From contig NZ_JAUSYH010000001.1 in the NCBI RefSeq assembly GCF_030816715.1, forward strand, positions 2,542,001 to 2,606,000: a DNA stretch of 64,000 nucleotides, given 5' to 3'. The position numbers and the translations under genes are program-made. This document shows positions 43,375-52,470 of the stretch, one piece after another. The notes below the pieces were generated by a model that was not told where the DNA came from, ran no database searches, and worked only from the letters and a program-made list of their open reading frames with translations. Source of the DNA: Streptomyces achromogenes (GTDB lineage Bacteria; Actinomycetota; Actinomycetes; Streptomycetales; Streptomycetaceae). The first letter of the stretch is position 1. Every line of letters begins with the position of its first letter.

Positions 43375-43598
43375 TAGGGCCGGACCTACGGCTCGGGCAG
43401 GGCGGCCACACGGCGCGGGGCAGGGCCGGGCGGGACCCGCGCGAGGCAGGGTGTCAGCTGCGTCCAGTGGAGCGTGCACGCGCTCATACGTGGGCTCCGA
43501 CCTGCGAAAACCCCCGAAATGTGCGGCACGGGGTGCCTGACCGAAAGGCACCGGGTGCCTACTTTCTCGTGATCAAGAGGTTTTCTTCCTCAACCCTT

Positions 43599-43615
43599 TG
43601 ATCGATCATCGATCA
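43599..43615. promoter_or_regulatory. Perfect palindrome upstream of aceE
   Basis: TGATCGAT-C-ATCGATCA has 8-bp arms around one base, 145 bp before the aceE start. A -35-like TTGATC (43598-43603) overlaps the left arm, and TATTGT (43622-43627) could be the -10. It is a strong candidate operator. Confidence 0.6.
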
Positions 43616-43759
43616 GCGGGTTATTGTCGCCGACGGGCCGCGCGCGGAGCCGCACAACGACACCGCACCCGAGCTCCACGCCCTGTCCTGCCAAAGACCT
43701 AGGGCACTCCTGAACCCTTGCCGATGAGGGAACCCCCTTCGACTGAGGAAGGCGGCGAC

Positions 43760-46465
43760 ATGACCGACCCCCAGGCCATCCAGCCCAGCGCGCTCGACCA
43801 GCTCCCCGACCGGGACCCGGAGGAGACCGCCGAATGGCAGGCCTCGCTGGACGCGGTCACCAAGGCGGCCGGACCGCACCGCGCCGCGTACCTGATGCGC
43901 CGTACGCTGGAGCGCGCCGAGGGCAACGGCCTCGCGCTGCCCAAGCTGCTCGAGACGGACTACGTCAACACCATCCCCACCGCCGCCGAGCCGTCCGCGC
44001 CCGGTGACCCGGAGATGGAGCGCCGGATCACCGCGTGGAACCGCTGGAACGCGGCGGCCATGGTGACCCGCGGCAGCAAGCACGGCGTCGGCGGCCACAT
44101 CGCCACCTTCGCCTCCGCCGCCTGGCTCTACGAGACCGGCTTCAACCACTTCTTCCAGGGCAAGGAGGCCGACGGCTCGGGCGACCAGCTCTACATCCAG
44201 GGCCACGCCTCCCCCGGCATCTACGCCCGCGCCTTCCTCGACGGCCGGCTTACCGAGCAGCACCTCGACAACTTCCGGCAGGAGTCCGGCGGCGAGGGCC
44301 TCCCGTCGTACCCGCACCCCCGCCGGCTGCCCTGGCTGTGGGAGTTCCCGACGGTGTCGATGGGCCTCGGCCCGCTCTCCGCCATCTACCAGGCGCGCTT
44401 CAACCGCTATCTCACCAACCGCGGCATCAAGGACGTCTCCGCGTCCCACGTGTGGGCGTTCCTCGGCGACGGCGAGATGGACGAGCCCGAGTCGACGGCG
44501 GCACTCTCACTCGCCTCCCGCGAGGGCCTCGACAACCTGACCTTCGTCATCAACTGCAACCTGCAGCGACTCGACGGTCCGGTCCGCGCGAACTTCAAGA
44601 TCGTGCAGGAGCTGGAGGCCCAGTTCCGCGGTGCCGGCTGGAACGTGATCAAGTCGCTGTGGGGCTCCGCCTGGGACGAGCTGTTCCAGCTGGACACCAC
44701 CGGCGCGCTGGTCCGCCGGCTGCGCGAGGTACCGGACGCGCAGGTGCAGACGTACCAGACGCGCGGCGCCGCCTACATCCGCGAGGACTTCTTCGGCAAG
44801 GACCCGGCGCTCGCCGAGATGGCCAGGCTGCTGAGCGACGACAAGATCCTCGAGTGCTTCCACCTCTCCCGCGGCGGTCACGAGGCGCGCAAGGTGTACG
44901 CCGCCTACAAGGCAGCCGTCGAGTTCAAGGGCGCGCCGACGGTCATCCTCGCCCAGACGGTCAAGGGCCACACGCTCGGCGAGGGCTTCGCGTCGAAGAA
45001 CGCCAACCACCAGATGAAGAAGCTCTCGGTGGACGAGTTCAAGACGATGCGCGACCTGCTGGAGCTGCCCATCGCGGACGCTCGGTTCGTCGACGGGGTC
45101 GTCCCCTACGGGCACCCGGGCGCCGACTCCCCCGAGGTCCGCTACCTCCAGGAGCGCCGCGCGGCCCTCGGCGGCCCGGCCCCGGCCCGCCGCACGCACG
45201 CCCTCGCCCCGCTGCCGGCCCCCGCCGACAAGGCGTTCGCCTCCTTCGACAAGGGCTCCGGCTCGCAGAACGTGGCGACCACCATGGCCTTCGTCCGGCT
45301 GATCAAGGACCTGGTCCGCGACAAGGAGACCGGGAAGCGCTGGGTGCCGATCGTCCCCGACGAGGCGCGCACCTTCGGCATGGAGAGCCTCTTCCCGTCG
45401 CTCGGGATCTACTCCCCCAAGGGCCAGACGTACGAGCCGGTCGACCGCGACCAGCTGATGTACTACAAGGAGGCCGAGAACGGCCAGATCCTCAACGAGG
45501 GGATCACCGAGGCCGGTTCGATGGCCGACTTCATCGCCGCGTCCACCGCGTACTCCACGCACGGTGAGGCGATGATCCCGTTCTACATCTTCTACTCGAT
45601 GTTCGGCTGGCAGCGCACGGCCGACCAGATGTGGCAGCTCGGCGACCAGCTCGGCCGCGGCTTCCTCGTCGGCGCGACGGCGGGCCGCACGACGCTGACC
45701 GGCGAGGGCCTCCAGCACGCCGACGGCCACTCCCCGGTCATCGCCGCGACCAACCCGGCCGCCCTCAGCTACGACCCGGCCTTCGCGTACGAGATCGCGG
45801 CGATCGTCAAGGACGGTCTGCGCCGGATGTACGGCGAGGCGGCCCCGGGCGAGGACCAGAACGTCTTCTACTACCTGACGGTCTACAACGAGCCGATGCC
45901 GCAGCCGGCCAAACCGTCGGCGCCCGGTGTCGACGAGGGCATCCTCAAGGGCCTGTACCGCTTCAACACGGCGGAGTCGGCCGGCGTGCAGGTCTCGGCG
46001 GCCAACGCGCCGCGCATCCAGCTGCTGGCCTCGGGCACCGCGATCCACTGGGCCCTGAAGGCGCAGAAGCTGCTCGCCGAGGAGTGGGGCGTGGCCGCCG
46101 ACGTGTGGTCGGCGACCTCCTGGACCGAGCTGCGCCGCGACGCGCTGGAGGCCGACGCGGCCCTGCTGCGCGGCGAGGAGCGCCAGCCGTACGTCCGTCG
46201 GGCGCTCCAGGGCGCCGAGGGCCCGGTCCTCGCGGTCTCCGACTACATGCGCCAGGTCCCGGACCAGATCGCGCAGTGGGTCGAGCAGGACTGGTCCTCG
46301 CTGGGCGCGGACGGCTTCGGTCTCTCCGACACCCGTGAGGCGGCCCGCCGCCACTTCGGCGTGGACGCCGAGTCGATCGTCGTCGCGGCGCTCGCGCAGC
46401 TCGCCCGGCGCGGTGAGGTCAAGGCGGCCTCGGTGAAGGAGGCGCGCGAGCGCTACGGCCTGTAG
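43760..46465 (+). CDS. aceE: Pyruvate dehydrogenase E1 component, homodimeric type (AceE)
   Basis: This 901-residue ThDP enzyme of the single-chain AceE type decarboxylates pyruvate and acetylates the lipoyl E2. Visible features include the substrate/ThDP region [18 protein letters not shown], the ThDP/Mg motif [10 protein letters not shown]...[12 protein letters not shown], and [13 protein letters not shown] with EGITEAGSM in the pyrimidine domain. The start [10 protein letters not shown] at 43760 has GAGGAAGG upstream; an ATG at 43718 is weaker. It has its own promoter with a perfect palindrome and is followed by a clear terminator. Confidence 0.96.
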   Translation: MTDPQAIQPSALDQLPDRDPEETAEWQASLDAVTKAAGPHRAAYLMRRTLERAEGNGLALPKLLETDYVNTIPTAAEPSAPGDPEMERRITAWNRWNAAAMVTRGSKHGVGGHIATFASAAWLYETGFNHFFQGKEADGSGDQLYIQGHASPGIYARAFLDGRLTEQHLDNFRQESGGEGLPSYPHPRRLPWLWEFPTVSMGLGPLSAIYQARFNRYLTNRGIKDVSASHVWAFLGDGEMDEPESTAALSLASREGLDNLTFVINCNLQRLDGPVRANFKIVQELEAQFRGAGWNVIKSLWGSAWDELFQLDTTGALVRRLREVPDAQVQTYQTRGAAYIREDFFGKDPALAEMARLLSDDKILECFHLSRGGHEARKVYAAYKAAVEFKGAPTVILAQTVKGHTLGEGFASKNANHQMKKLSVDEFKTMRDLLELPIADARFVDGVVPYGHPGADSPEVRYLQERRAALGGPAPARRTHALAPLPAPADKAFASFDKGSGSQNVATTMAFVRLIKDLVRDKETGKRWVPIVPDEARTFGMESLFPSLGIYSPKGQTYEPVDRDQLMYYKEAENGQILNEGITEAGSMADFIAASTAYSTHGEAMIPFYIFYSMFGWQRTADQMWQLGDQLGRGFLVGATAGRTTLTGEGLQHADGHSPVIAATNPAALSYDPAFAYEIAAIVKDGLRRMYGEAAPGEDQNVFYYLTVYNEPMPQPAKPSAPGVDEGILKGLYRFNTAESAGVQVSAANAPRIQLLASGTAIHWALKAQKLLAEEWGVAADVWSATSWTELRRDALEADAALLRGEERQPYVRRALQGAEGPVLAVSDYMRQVPDQIAQWVEQDWSSLGADGFGLSDTREAARRHFGVDAESIVVAALAQLARRGEVKAASVKEARERYGL

Positions 46466-46507
46466 GTCCACGGCCTGTAGGACTACGGCCGGTAGGTCAC
46501 GGTTCGA

Positions 46508-46543
46508 CGAAGGGGGGTGCGGCTCCGGCCGTGCCCCCCTTCG
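46508..46543 (+). terminator. Terminator of aceE
   Basis: CGAAGGGGGG and CCCCCCTTCG form perfect 10-bp arms, 42 bp past the aceE stop. Confidence 0.75.
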
Positions 46544-46572
46544 CCGTCGGCGCATCCCGGCATCATGTCCCC

Positions 46573-47556
46573 ATGCGTGCTGCCCGCCTCATCAAAATGG
46601 TGCTCCTGCTGCAGTCCCGGCCGACCATGACCGCGTCCGAGCTGGCGCGGGAGCTGGAGGTGTCGGAGCGGACCGTCACCCGGGACGCGCAGGCGCTCTC
46701 CGAGGCGGGCGTGCCGGTGTACGCGGAGCGGGGGCGCGCCGGGGGCTACCGGCTGGTCGGCGGGTACCGGACGCGGCTGACGGGGCTGGGGCGCGGCGAG
46801 GCCGAGGCGCTGTTCCTGAGCGGGGTGCCGGGGGCGCTGCGGGACATGGGGCTGGAAGACGTGGCGTCGGCCGCCCGGCTGAAGGTGTCGGCGGCTCTGC
46901 TGCCTTCTCTGCGGGACGCCCCGCGCGCGGCGGCGCAGCGGTTCCATCTGGACGCCCCGGCCTGGTTCCGGGAGCCGGAGGCGCCCGCGGTGCTGCCGGT
47001 GGTCGCGGAGGCGGTGTGGGACGACCGGTGCGTGCGGGCCCGCTACCGGCGCGGGGAGGGCGAGGTGGAGCGGGAGCTGGAGCCGTACGGGCTCGTGCTG
47101 AAGGCGGGGGTCTGGTATCTGTGCGCCCGGGTGCGGGAGGGCGGCTCGTTCCGGACGTACCGCCTCGACCGGTTCCTGGCGGCGGAGCCCTTGCAGGATC
47201 GTTTCCTCCGGGACGAGGAGTTCGATCTGCCGGGTTTCTGGGCCGCGCAGGCCGAGTGGTTCGCGCGGTCGCTCCTGCGGGCCGAGGTCGTCGTCCGGCT
47301 GTCGGAGGCCGGGGTGGGCCGGCTGTCGTACGCCGTCGACCCGGTGGCGGCGCGGGACGCGCTGGCCGGCGCCGGGGAACCGGACGGGCGGGGCTGGAGG
47401 ACGGTCTCCCTGCGGGTCGAGTCGCTGGAGGTGGCGCACACCCAGCTGACGGCGCTGGGACCGGAGGCGGAGGTGCTCGCCCCGGCGGCGCTGCGGGAGT
47501 GGTTCGCCGCGGACGCGCTGCGGCTGGCGGCGCGATACGCGTCCCAGGAGGGCTGA
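46573..47556 (+). CDS. WYL-domain transcriptional regulator (DeoR/YafY type)
   Basis: This 327-residue protein has an N-terminal winged helix (MRAARLIKMVLLLQSRPTMTASELARELEVSERTVTRDAQALSEAGVPV) and a WYL domain with GVWYLCARVREGGSFRTYRLDRF, plus a C-terminal extension. Such regulators bind nucleotide-like or nucleic acid ligands through the WYL fold. Nothing in the neighbourhood shows its target. No ribosome site is clear, and a CATCAT sequence lies close before the ATG, so it may be leaderless. Confidence 0.9.
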   Translation: MRAARLIKMVLLLQSRPTMTASELARELEVSERTVTRDAQALSEAGVPVYAERGRAGGYRLVGGYRTRLTGLGRGEAEALFLSGVPGALRDMGLEDVASAARLKVSAALLPSLRDAPRAAAQRFHLDAPAWFREPEAPAVLPVVAEAVWDDRCVRARYRRGEGEVERELEPYGLVLKAGVWYLCARVREGGSFRTYRLDRFLAAEPLQDRFLRDEEFDLPGFWAAQAEWFARSLLRAEVVVRLSEAGVGRLSYAVDPVAARDALAGAGEPDGRGWRTVSLRVESLEVAHTQLTALGPEAEVLAPAALREWFAADALRLAARYASQEG

Positions 47557-47633
47557 CGCGGCGCGGGAACCCGGCGGGAATCCCGCGCACTCCGGGTGCG
47601 TCCCGCATCTCCAGGCACGATGCTGGACGCGTG

Positions 47634-48155
47634 ATGGACGAGACGGAGTTCTGGGAGCTGGTGGACGCCTCCCGCGAGGCGGCCGAGGGCGATCCCGAGG
47701 AGCAGGCCGACCAGCTCGTGGAGCGGCTGCTCCGGTTGGACCCGGAGTCCGTGCTCGACTTCGCCCGGCACTTCGAGTCACGCTACAACCGCGCCTACAG
47801 CTGGGACCTGTGGGGCGCCGCCTGGCTGCTGCTGGACGGGGCGAGCGACGACGCCTTCGACTTCTTCCGGTGCTGGCTGATCGGTCAGGGCCGCGAGGTC
47901 TTCGAGGGCGCCCTGCACGGCGACCCGGACTCGCTCGCCGACCTGCTGGACGACTTCGACGAGGAACTCGACGGCGACGGCGAGGAACTCGGCTACGCGG
48001 CCGACGAGGCCTACGAGCAGCTCACCGGGACGGTCGCCCCGGACCTGGGCATTCCACCGGCCGCCGCCGAGCCCGAGGGCACGCCCGTCGACTTCGAGAA
48101 CGAGGGGGCGCTGGCCGAGCGGTACCCCCGGCTGTGGCAGCGCTTCAAGGAATGA
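47634..48155 (+). CDS. DUF4240 domain protein
   Basis: This 173-residue acidic protein begins MDETEFWELVDASREAAEGD, with SRYNRAYSWDLWGAAWLLLDG and DAFDFFRCWLIGQGREVFE, the pattern of the DUF4240 family often found in Streptomyces. It has no signal peptide. A GTG directly before the ATG (47631) is in frame and could also serve. Function unknown. It is followed by a hairpin at 48162-48191. Confidence 0.85.
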   Translation: MDETEFWELVDASREAAEGDPEEQADQLVERLLRLDPESVLDFARHFESRYNRAYSWDLWGAAWLLLDGASDDAFDFFRCWLIGQGREVFEGALHGDPDSLADLLDDFDEELDGDGEELGYAADEAYEQLTGTVAPDLGIPPAAAEPEGTPVDFENEGALAERYPRLWQRFKE

Positions 48156-48161
48156 GCGCCG

Positions 48162-48191
48162 GCGGGCGGCTCCGGCCCGACAGCCGCCCGC
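48162..48191. terminator. Hairpin between convergent genes
   Basis: GCGGGCGGCT and AGCCGCCCGC form perfect 10-bp arms with a 10-nt loop, just past the DUF4240 stop. Confidence 0.65.
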
Positions 48192-48222
48192 ACGCCGCAG
48201 GACTGCGGCCCGACGGCCGTCC

Positions 48223-48459
48223 TCACGCCGCAGGCCTGCGGCGGGTGGTGTCGGTGGGGAGGTACGCCTGCGACTGGTCGACCCGCACCGCGTGGTGCAT
48301 CGGCGCCCGGTTGGCCTGTTCCAGGGCGGACGCGGTGGCCGCCGCCGGGCCCAGAACGACCGCTGTGACGGCGCACAGCACGGTCCAGGGGCTGCGGGCG
48401 GCCCTGGCCAGGACGCCCTGCTCCGTGGTCTGCGCGGCCCCGGTACGGCTGCTGTTCAT
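48223..48459 (-). CDS. Small exported or membrane protein
   Basis: This 78-residue protein, MNSSRTGAAQTTEQGVLARA, has one hydrophobic stretch (about residues 24-44, WTVLCAVTAVVLGPAAATASA) ending in a signal-peptidase-like ATASA. The rest would be a short basic outer peptide. The start has GGAGG 8 nt upstream and beats the ATG at 48495. It lies just downstream of the amidase in the same direction, with a 75-bp gap. No family was recognised. Confidence 0.7.
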   Translation of the reverse strand: MNSSRTGAAQTTEQGVLARAARSPWTVLCAVTAVVLGPAAATASALEQANRAPMHHAVRVDQSQAYLPTDTTRRRPAA

Positions 48460-48534
48460 GATCCCCACCTCCGGTCGGTTCTTCGTGTCGTGCACGACCG
48501 TAGAGCGCGGGCATGGGAGGACCCTGAACGCCGC

Positions 48535-49386
48535 CTAAGGCGTTCCTGTGAGAGCGTGCGCGGCCGTCCTGCCCTGGAGGCGGGCGGCCGTCTCGCGGAT
48601 CTCCGGGAGGCGGGCGGCGAGGGCGGCGCCGGGACAGCTCGTCATGAAGCCGTCCCGGTGGCCGGCCAGGGCGGGCAGGGTGGCGGTGGTCCCGGCCGCG
48701 TACCGGCTGTGGCTGTTGCTGGAGGTGAGCCGCACGTGCGCCCGCGGGTCGACGCCGGACAGGCCGAGTTTCCAGGCGGCCAGGGCGGCGATCGCGTCGA
48801 CCATGGCCTGCGGCACCGGCACGCCGGCGGTGAACGTGCCCAGCGCGGCGATGCCCACCGTGCGGTGGTTGAAGCCCTGGGTGTGCGCGCCGGTGACGGC
48901 ACGGTCGACGCCGCCCGCCCGCCCCTCGTAGACGGTGCCGCAGCGGTCGACGAGGAAGTTGTAGCCGATGTCGTCCCAGCCCCGGGCGGCGGTCTGGCCG
49001 GTGTACAGGGAACGGATGATGCGGGGCGCGTCGGCGCAGTCGTAGCCGTTGGGCGAGTCGGTGTGGTGGACGAAGACGGCGACGGCCTTGTCGTCGTAGC
49101 GCGGCGGCGGCTGCGCGTGCCGGGCGAGGGCGTCCAGCCAGGCGGCCCGCGGCACGACGGGCGGCCGGGCCGCCCGGTGCCCGGCCGCGGGGCGGGCCGC
49201 GGCGGGACGGGGCGTCCGGCCGGCGGAGGAGGCGTCGTCGACGCCGCCCGCGCACGCCCCCAGGGCGGCGACGGCGGCGAGCCCGGGCAGACAGCCCAGG
49301 AGCACGAGGAGCGGGCCCGGTATCCGCGTGCGGCGCGGACGGCGCGTTCCCCGCGGACCGTGCGGCGCCGGTCGGAGGGCACACAT
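48535..49386 (-). CDS. Secreted lipoprotein N-acetylmuramoyl-L-alanine amidase/PGRP
   Basis: This 283-residue protein has a signal sequence with lipobox ALGAC (after VLLGCLPGLAAVAA), a Pro/Ala linker, and a peptidoglycan-recognition/amidase_2 domain. Zinc-type ligands are in VFVHHTDSPNGYDC, GYNFLVDRCGTVYEGR, VGIAALGTF and GHRDGFMTSCPG. It probably cuts the stem peptide from muramic acid at the cell surface. The start MCALRPAP at 49386 is preferred because the ATG at 49452 would add an unlikely acidic leader before the signal peptide. Confidence 0.9.
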   Translation of the reverse strand: MCALRPAPHGPRGTRRPRRTRIPGPLLVLLGCLPGLAAVAALGACAGGVDDASSAGRTPRPAAARPAAGHRAARPPVVPRAAWLDALARHAQPPPRYDDKAVAVFVHHTDSPNGYDCADAPRIIRSLYTGQTAARGWDDIGYNFLVDRCGTVYEGRAGGVDRAVTGAHTQGFNHRTVGIAALGTFTAGVPVPQAMVDAIAALAAWKLGLSGVDPRAHVRLTSSNSHSRYAAGTTATLPALAGHRDGFMTSCPGAALAARLPEIRETAARLQGRTAAHALTGTP

Positions 49387-49593
49387 GACCCCACTGTCCG
49401 ACGAATCCGCTCCGTCCGCGATGTGGGGTGTGCCACCCGGTGGAACCATCATCCCGGTCCGTGACGTTTTCCGGGGTACCGGCGCGTGACCGGCCGGGGC
49501 CGCACGCGCGTGTGACGGCCGTGACGGACGGACAGCTGATCACTGGGCCCCTCCCGCGCGTACTAGGGGATCCAAGAGAAAAGAGGGGGGCCG

Positions 49594-50778
49594 GTGGACC
49601 TGCTGGACATCCTGCTGGTGCTGGTGATCCTGGCCTACGCCGGCTCCGGCTACCGGCGTGGCCTGGTGGCCGGCTGTGTGTCGCTGGCCGGTTTCGTGGG
49701 CGGTGCGGTGATCGGCGTGTGGGTCCTGCCGTGGCTGATGGACCCGGTGGCTCCGGGAACCACCGCGGCCACCGTGACGGCCGTGCTGACGGTCCTCGTG
49801 CCGGCGGCGGTGGGGCACGAGCTGGCGGGGCGGCTGGCGTTGCGGCTGCGCCGGGAGCTGGACCGCGGGCCGCTCCGGGTGGCGGACGGGATCGGCGGCG
49901 CGGCCGCCAACGTCGTCGCGGTGCTGATCGTGGCCTGGGTGGCGGCGAGTGTGCTGGGCGCGTCCTCGTCGCCGGTGGTCACCTCGTCGATACGGGACTC
50001 CCGGCTGCTGGGGGCCGTGCAGGACGTCATGCCGGACACCACGCCCACCTGGTTCGCCCGGGCCACGTCGGCGCTGACCCAGGCGGGCTTCCCGCAGGTC
50101 TTCAACCCCTTCGAGAACGAGTCGACGGCCGAGGTCGCCAAGCCCACCGGCGACAGCGTCACGGCGAGCGCCACCGAGGCGGCCAGGCGCAGCACGGTGA
50201 AGATCGAGGGCACCGCGGGCGACCAGGGCCGCGAGGGCAGCGGCTTCGTGTACGCGAACGAGCACGTGATGACCAACGCGCACGTGGTGGCGGGCATCGA
50301 CAGCCCGACCGTGCGGGTCGGCGGCGTCGGGCCGTCGTACGACGCGCGCGTGGTGCTCTTCGACCCGGACAAGGACGTGGCGGTGCTGTACGTGCCGTAC
50401 CTGAAGGCGCCGGTGCTGGTCTTCGACGACGAGGCCGCGCGCGGGAACCCGGCGGTGGTGGCCGGCTATCCGCAGGACGGCGACCTGAACCTGCAGGCGG
50501 CCACGGTCGCGGGCCGGGTGAAGGCGACCGGCCGCAACATCTACAACGACGAGATCGTCACGCGGGAGATCTACTCGATCCGTTCCACCGTGCGCCCCGG
50601 CAACTCCGGCGGCCCGCTGCTGACCACGACCGGCCGGGTCTACGGCGTGGTCTTCGCCCGCTCCACCTCCGACGACGAGACGGGATACGTGCTGACGGCG
50701 GCGGAGGTCGCCGGCGACGCCAAGCGCGCGGCCACCGCCACCCGGCCGGTGGACACGGGGCGCCTGACCTCTTCCTGA
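49594..50778 (+). CDS. MarP-like membrane serine protease (CvpA + trypsin domain)
   Basis: This 394-residue protein has four N-terminal membrane helices of the CvpA/colicin V production type (residues 1-135) and an extracytoplasmic chymotrypsin-like domain. The triad is visible as His in MTNAHVVAG, Asp in DPDKDVAVLY and Ser338 in RPGNSGGP. This is the architecture of the acid-resistance protease MarP of mycobacteria. The GTG start has GAGGGGGG upstream. It is divergent from the amidase, a plausible functional partner in wall maintenance. Confidence 0.93.
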   Translation: MDLLDILLVLVILAYAGSGYRRGLVAGCVSLAGFVGGAVIGVWVLPWLMDPVAPGTTAATVTAVLTVLVPAAVGHELAGRLALRLRRELDRGPLRVADGIGGAAANVVAVLIVAWVAASVLGASSSPVVTSSIRDSRLLGAVQDVMPDTTPTWFARATSALTQAGFPQVFNPFENESTAEVAKPTGDSVTASATEAARRSTVKIEGTAGDQGREGSGFVYANEHVMTNAHVVAGIDSPTVRVGGVGPSYDARVVLFDPDKDVAVLYVPYLKAPVLVFDDEAARGNPAVVAGYPQDGDLNLQAATVAGRVKATGRNIYNDEIVTREIYSIRSTVRPGNSGGPLLTTTGRVYGVVFARSTSDDETGYVLTAAEVAGDAKRAATATRPVDTGRLTSS

Positions 50779-50846
50779 GCGCCGGTGCGGTCCGGTCCCT
50801 GCCGCGGCGGGGACCCGAAGATCCGCCGGAGGGGCACGGAGAAGCC

Positions 50847-51344
50847 CTACACCGGCCGGCCCATGAAGACGTCGTCCACGTACGCGCCGTCCAGCAGGAA
50901 CTCCTCGCGGAGGACCCCCTCCACCGTGAACCCCTCGGCCTCGTAGAGCCCCCGCGCCGGGGTGTTGTGGCCGAGGACGCGCAGGGTGATGCGGCGGGCG
51001 CCCTGCCGGCGGGTCTCCTCGACGGCGGCGCGGACCAGCGCCCGTCCGACGCCGTGGCCGCGCGCCTCGTCGAGCACGGCGAGGCCCTGGATCTGCCGGA
51101 CGTGCGCGTTGGCGGCGAGCGGGGTGGGCGGGACGAGACGCACGTATCCGACGACACGGCCGTCCAGTTCGGCGACCAGGAAGTCCCCGGGCGGATGCCG
51201 CTCGTCGAAGAAGGAGTCGTACGGCGGCTGCGGCTCGGGCACGACGGCGTGCAGCGGGGACCAGGTCAGCCGGTCGACGAGACCGAGCGCCGCGTCGTCG
51301 GCGGGCGACGCGGCGCGTATGCGGGGTACGGACGGCTCGGGCAT
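50847..51344 (-). CDS. GNAT-family N-acetyltransferase
   Basis: This 165-residue acetyltransferase contains the acetyl-CoA loop in VLDEARGHGVGRALVRAAVEETRRQG and the late strand ITLRVLGHNTPARGLYEAEGFTVEG. The start MPEPSVPRIRAAS at 51344 follows a -10-like TAGGGT by 7 bp on the minus strand, so the message is probably leaderless. The substrate is unknown. It is divergent from the TIGR01777 epimerase gene, with only 71 bp between them. Confidence 0.9.
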   Translation of the reverse strand: MPEPSVPRIRAASPADDAALGLVDRLTWSPLHAVVPEPQPPYDSFFDERHPPGDFLVAELDGRVVGYVRLVPPTPLAANAHVRQIQGLAVLDEARGHGVGRALVRAAVEETRRQGARRITLRVLGHNTPARGLYEAEGFTVEGVLREEFLLDGAYVDDVFMGRPV

Positions 51345-51351
51345 GGCCGCC

Positions 51352-51357
51352 ACCCTA
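51352..51357 (-). promoter_or_regulatory. -10 box of a leaderless GNAT transcript
   Basis: On the minus strand TAGGGT ends 7 bp before the ATG at 51344. Confidence 0.45.
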
Positions 51358-51415
51358 ATCCGGGCGGACGGCGACCCGGCCGGGGTTTTCCGGGGCCGGA
51401 GGGCAGGATGGCGGT

Positions 51416-52309
51416 ATGGAACGTAGGCGAATCGCGGTGGCCGGGGCGTCCGGACTGATCGGCAGCGCACTGGCGCGGTCCCTGACCGCGGACGGGCACG
51501 AGGTCGTCCGGCTGGTGCGCCGTGCGCCCCGGGGGCCGCTGGAGCTGCGCTGGGACCCCGAGAAGGGGCAGGTGGACGCGGCCGGGCTCGCCGGGTGCGA
51601 CGCGGTGGTCAACGTGGCGGGCGCGGGGGTCGGCGACCGGCGCTGGAGCGAGGCCTACAAGAAGCGCATCCACGACAGCCGGGTGCACGGCACGGCGGCG
51701 CTGGCCAAGGCGGTCGCCTCGCTCGACGAACCGCCGCGGGTGTTCGTCAACGGCAGCGCGATGGGCTTCTACGGCGAGACGGGCGACCGGGTCGTGGACG
51801 AGAGCGCGCCGCCCGGCACCGGCTTCCTGCCGGAACTGTGCGTGGAGTGGGAGGCGGCCGCGGGTGCCGCCCAGGAGGCGGGCGTGCGCACGGCGTTCAC
51901 CCGGACCGGGCTGGTCGTGGCGCGCGGCGGCGGGGCCTGGGGCAAGCTGTTCCCGCTCTTCACGGCCGGGCTCGGCGGGCGGATGGGCGACGGACGCCAG
52001 TACTGGTCGTACATCGCGCTGCACGACGAGGTGGCGGCGATCCGGCACCTCCTCGACCGCGACGACCTGTCGGGCCCGTTCAACCTCACCGCGCCCGAGC
52101 CGCTGACGAACCGTGAGATCACCGCGGCGATGGGGCGCGTGCTGCACCGGCCGACGCTGTTCGCGGTACCGGCGCCGGTGCTGCGGACGGTGCTCGGCGA
52201 AATGGCCGGGGACGTGCTGGGCAGCGCGCGGGTGGTGCCGAAGCGGCTGCTGGAGTCCGGGTTCACCTTCGCGTTCCCCGGGATCGAGGACGCCGTCCGA
52301 GCAGCCTGA
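51416..52309 (+). CDS. TIGR01777-family NAD(P)-binding epimerase-like protein
   Basis: This 297-residue extended short-chain dehydrogenase fold protein has the nucleotide motif VAGASGLIGSALARSL, NVAGAGVGDRRWSEAYKKRI, and the catalytic-type FVNGSAMGFYGETGD (Ser, Tyr). A DUF1731 C-terminal segment (FAVPAPVLRTVLGEMAGDVL) follows. The reaction is unknown. It is the neighbour of dlaT/lipB in mycobacteria (Rv2216, recalled), which hints at a conserved link with lipoate enzymes. Confidence 0.92.
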   Translation: MERRRIAVAGASGLIGSALARSLTADGHEVVRLVRRAPRGPLELRWDPEKGQVDAAGLAGCDAVVNVAGAGVGDRRWSEAYKKRIHDSRVHGTAALAKAVASLDEPPRVFVNGSAMGFYGETGDRVVDESAPPGTGFLPELCVEWEAAAGAAQEAGVRTAFTRTGLVVARGGGAWGKLFPLFTAGLGGRMGDGRQYWSYIALHDEVAAIRHLLDRDDLSGPFNLTAPEPLTNREITAAMGRVLHRPTLFAVPAPVLRTVLGEMAGDVLGSARVVPKRLLESGFTFAFPGIEDAVRAA

Positions 52310-52470
52310 TCCACCACGTGACCGTATGCGACCGGCGTGCGACTGTGCCCTGTTCATGCGCGACTGTTCCTGACCGATCTCAGCCCTACCCTCGACCCGA
52401 ACTCGGGTATCCCGGACGGCTGTTGGGGGCATGACGTCTCCACCGGCCGCGCAACCTCGAGGAGGGGCAC

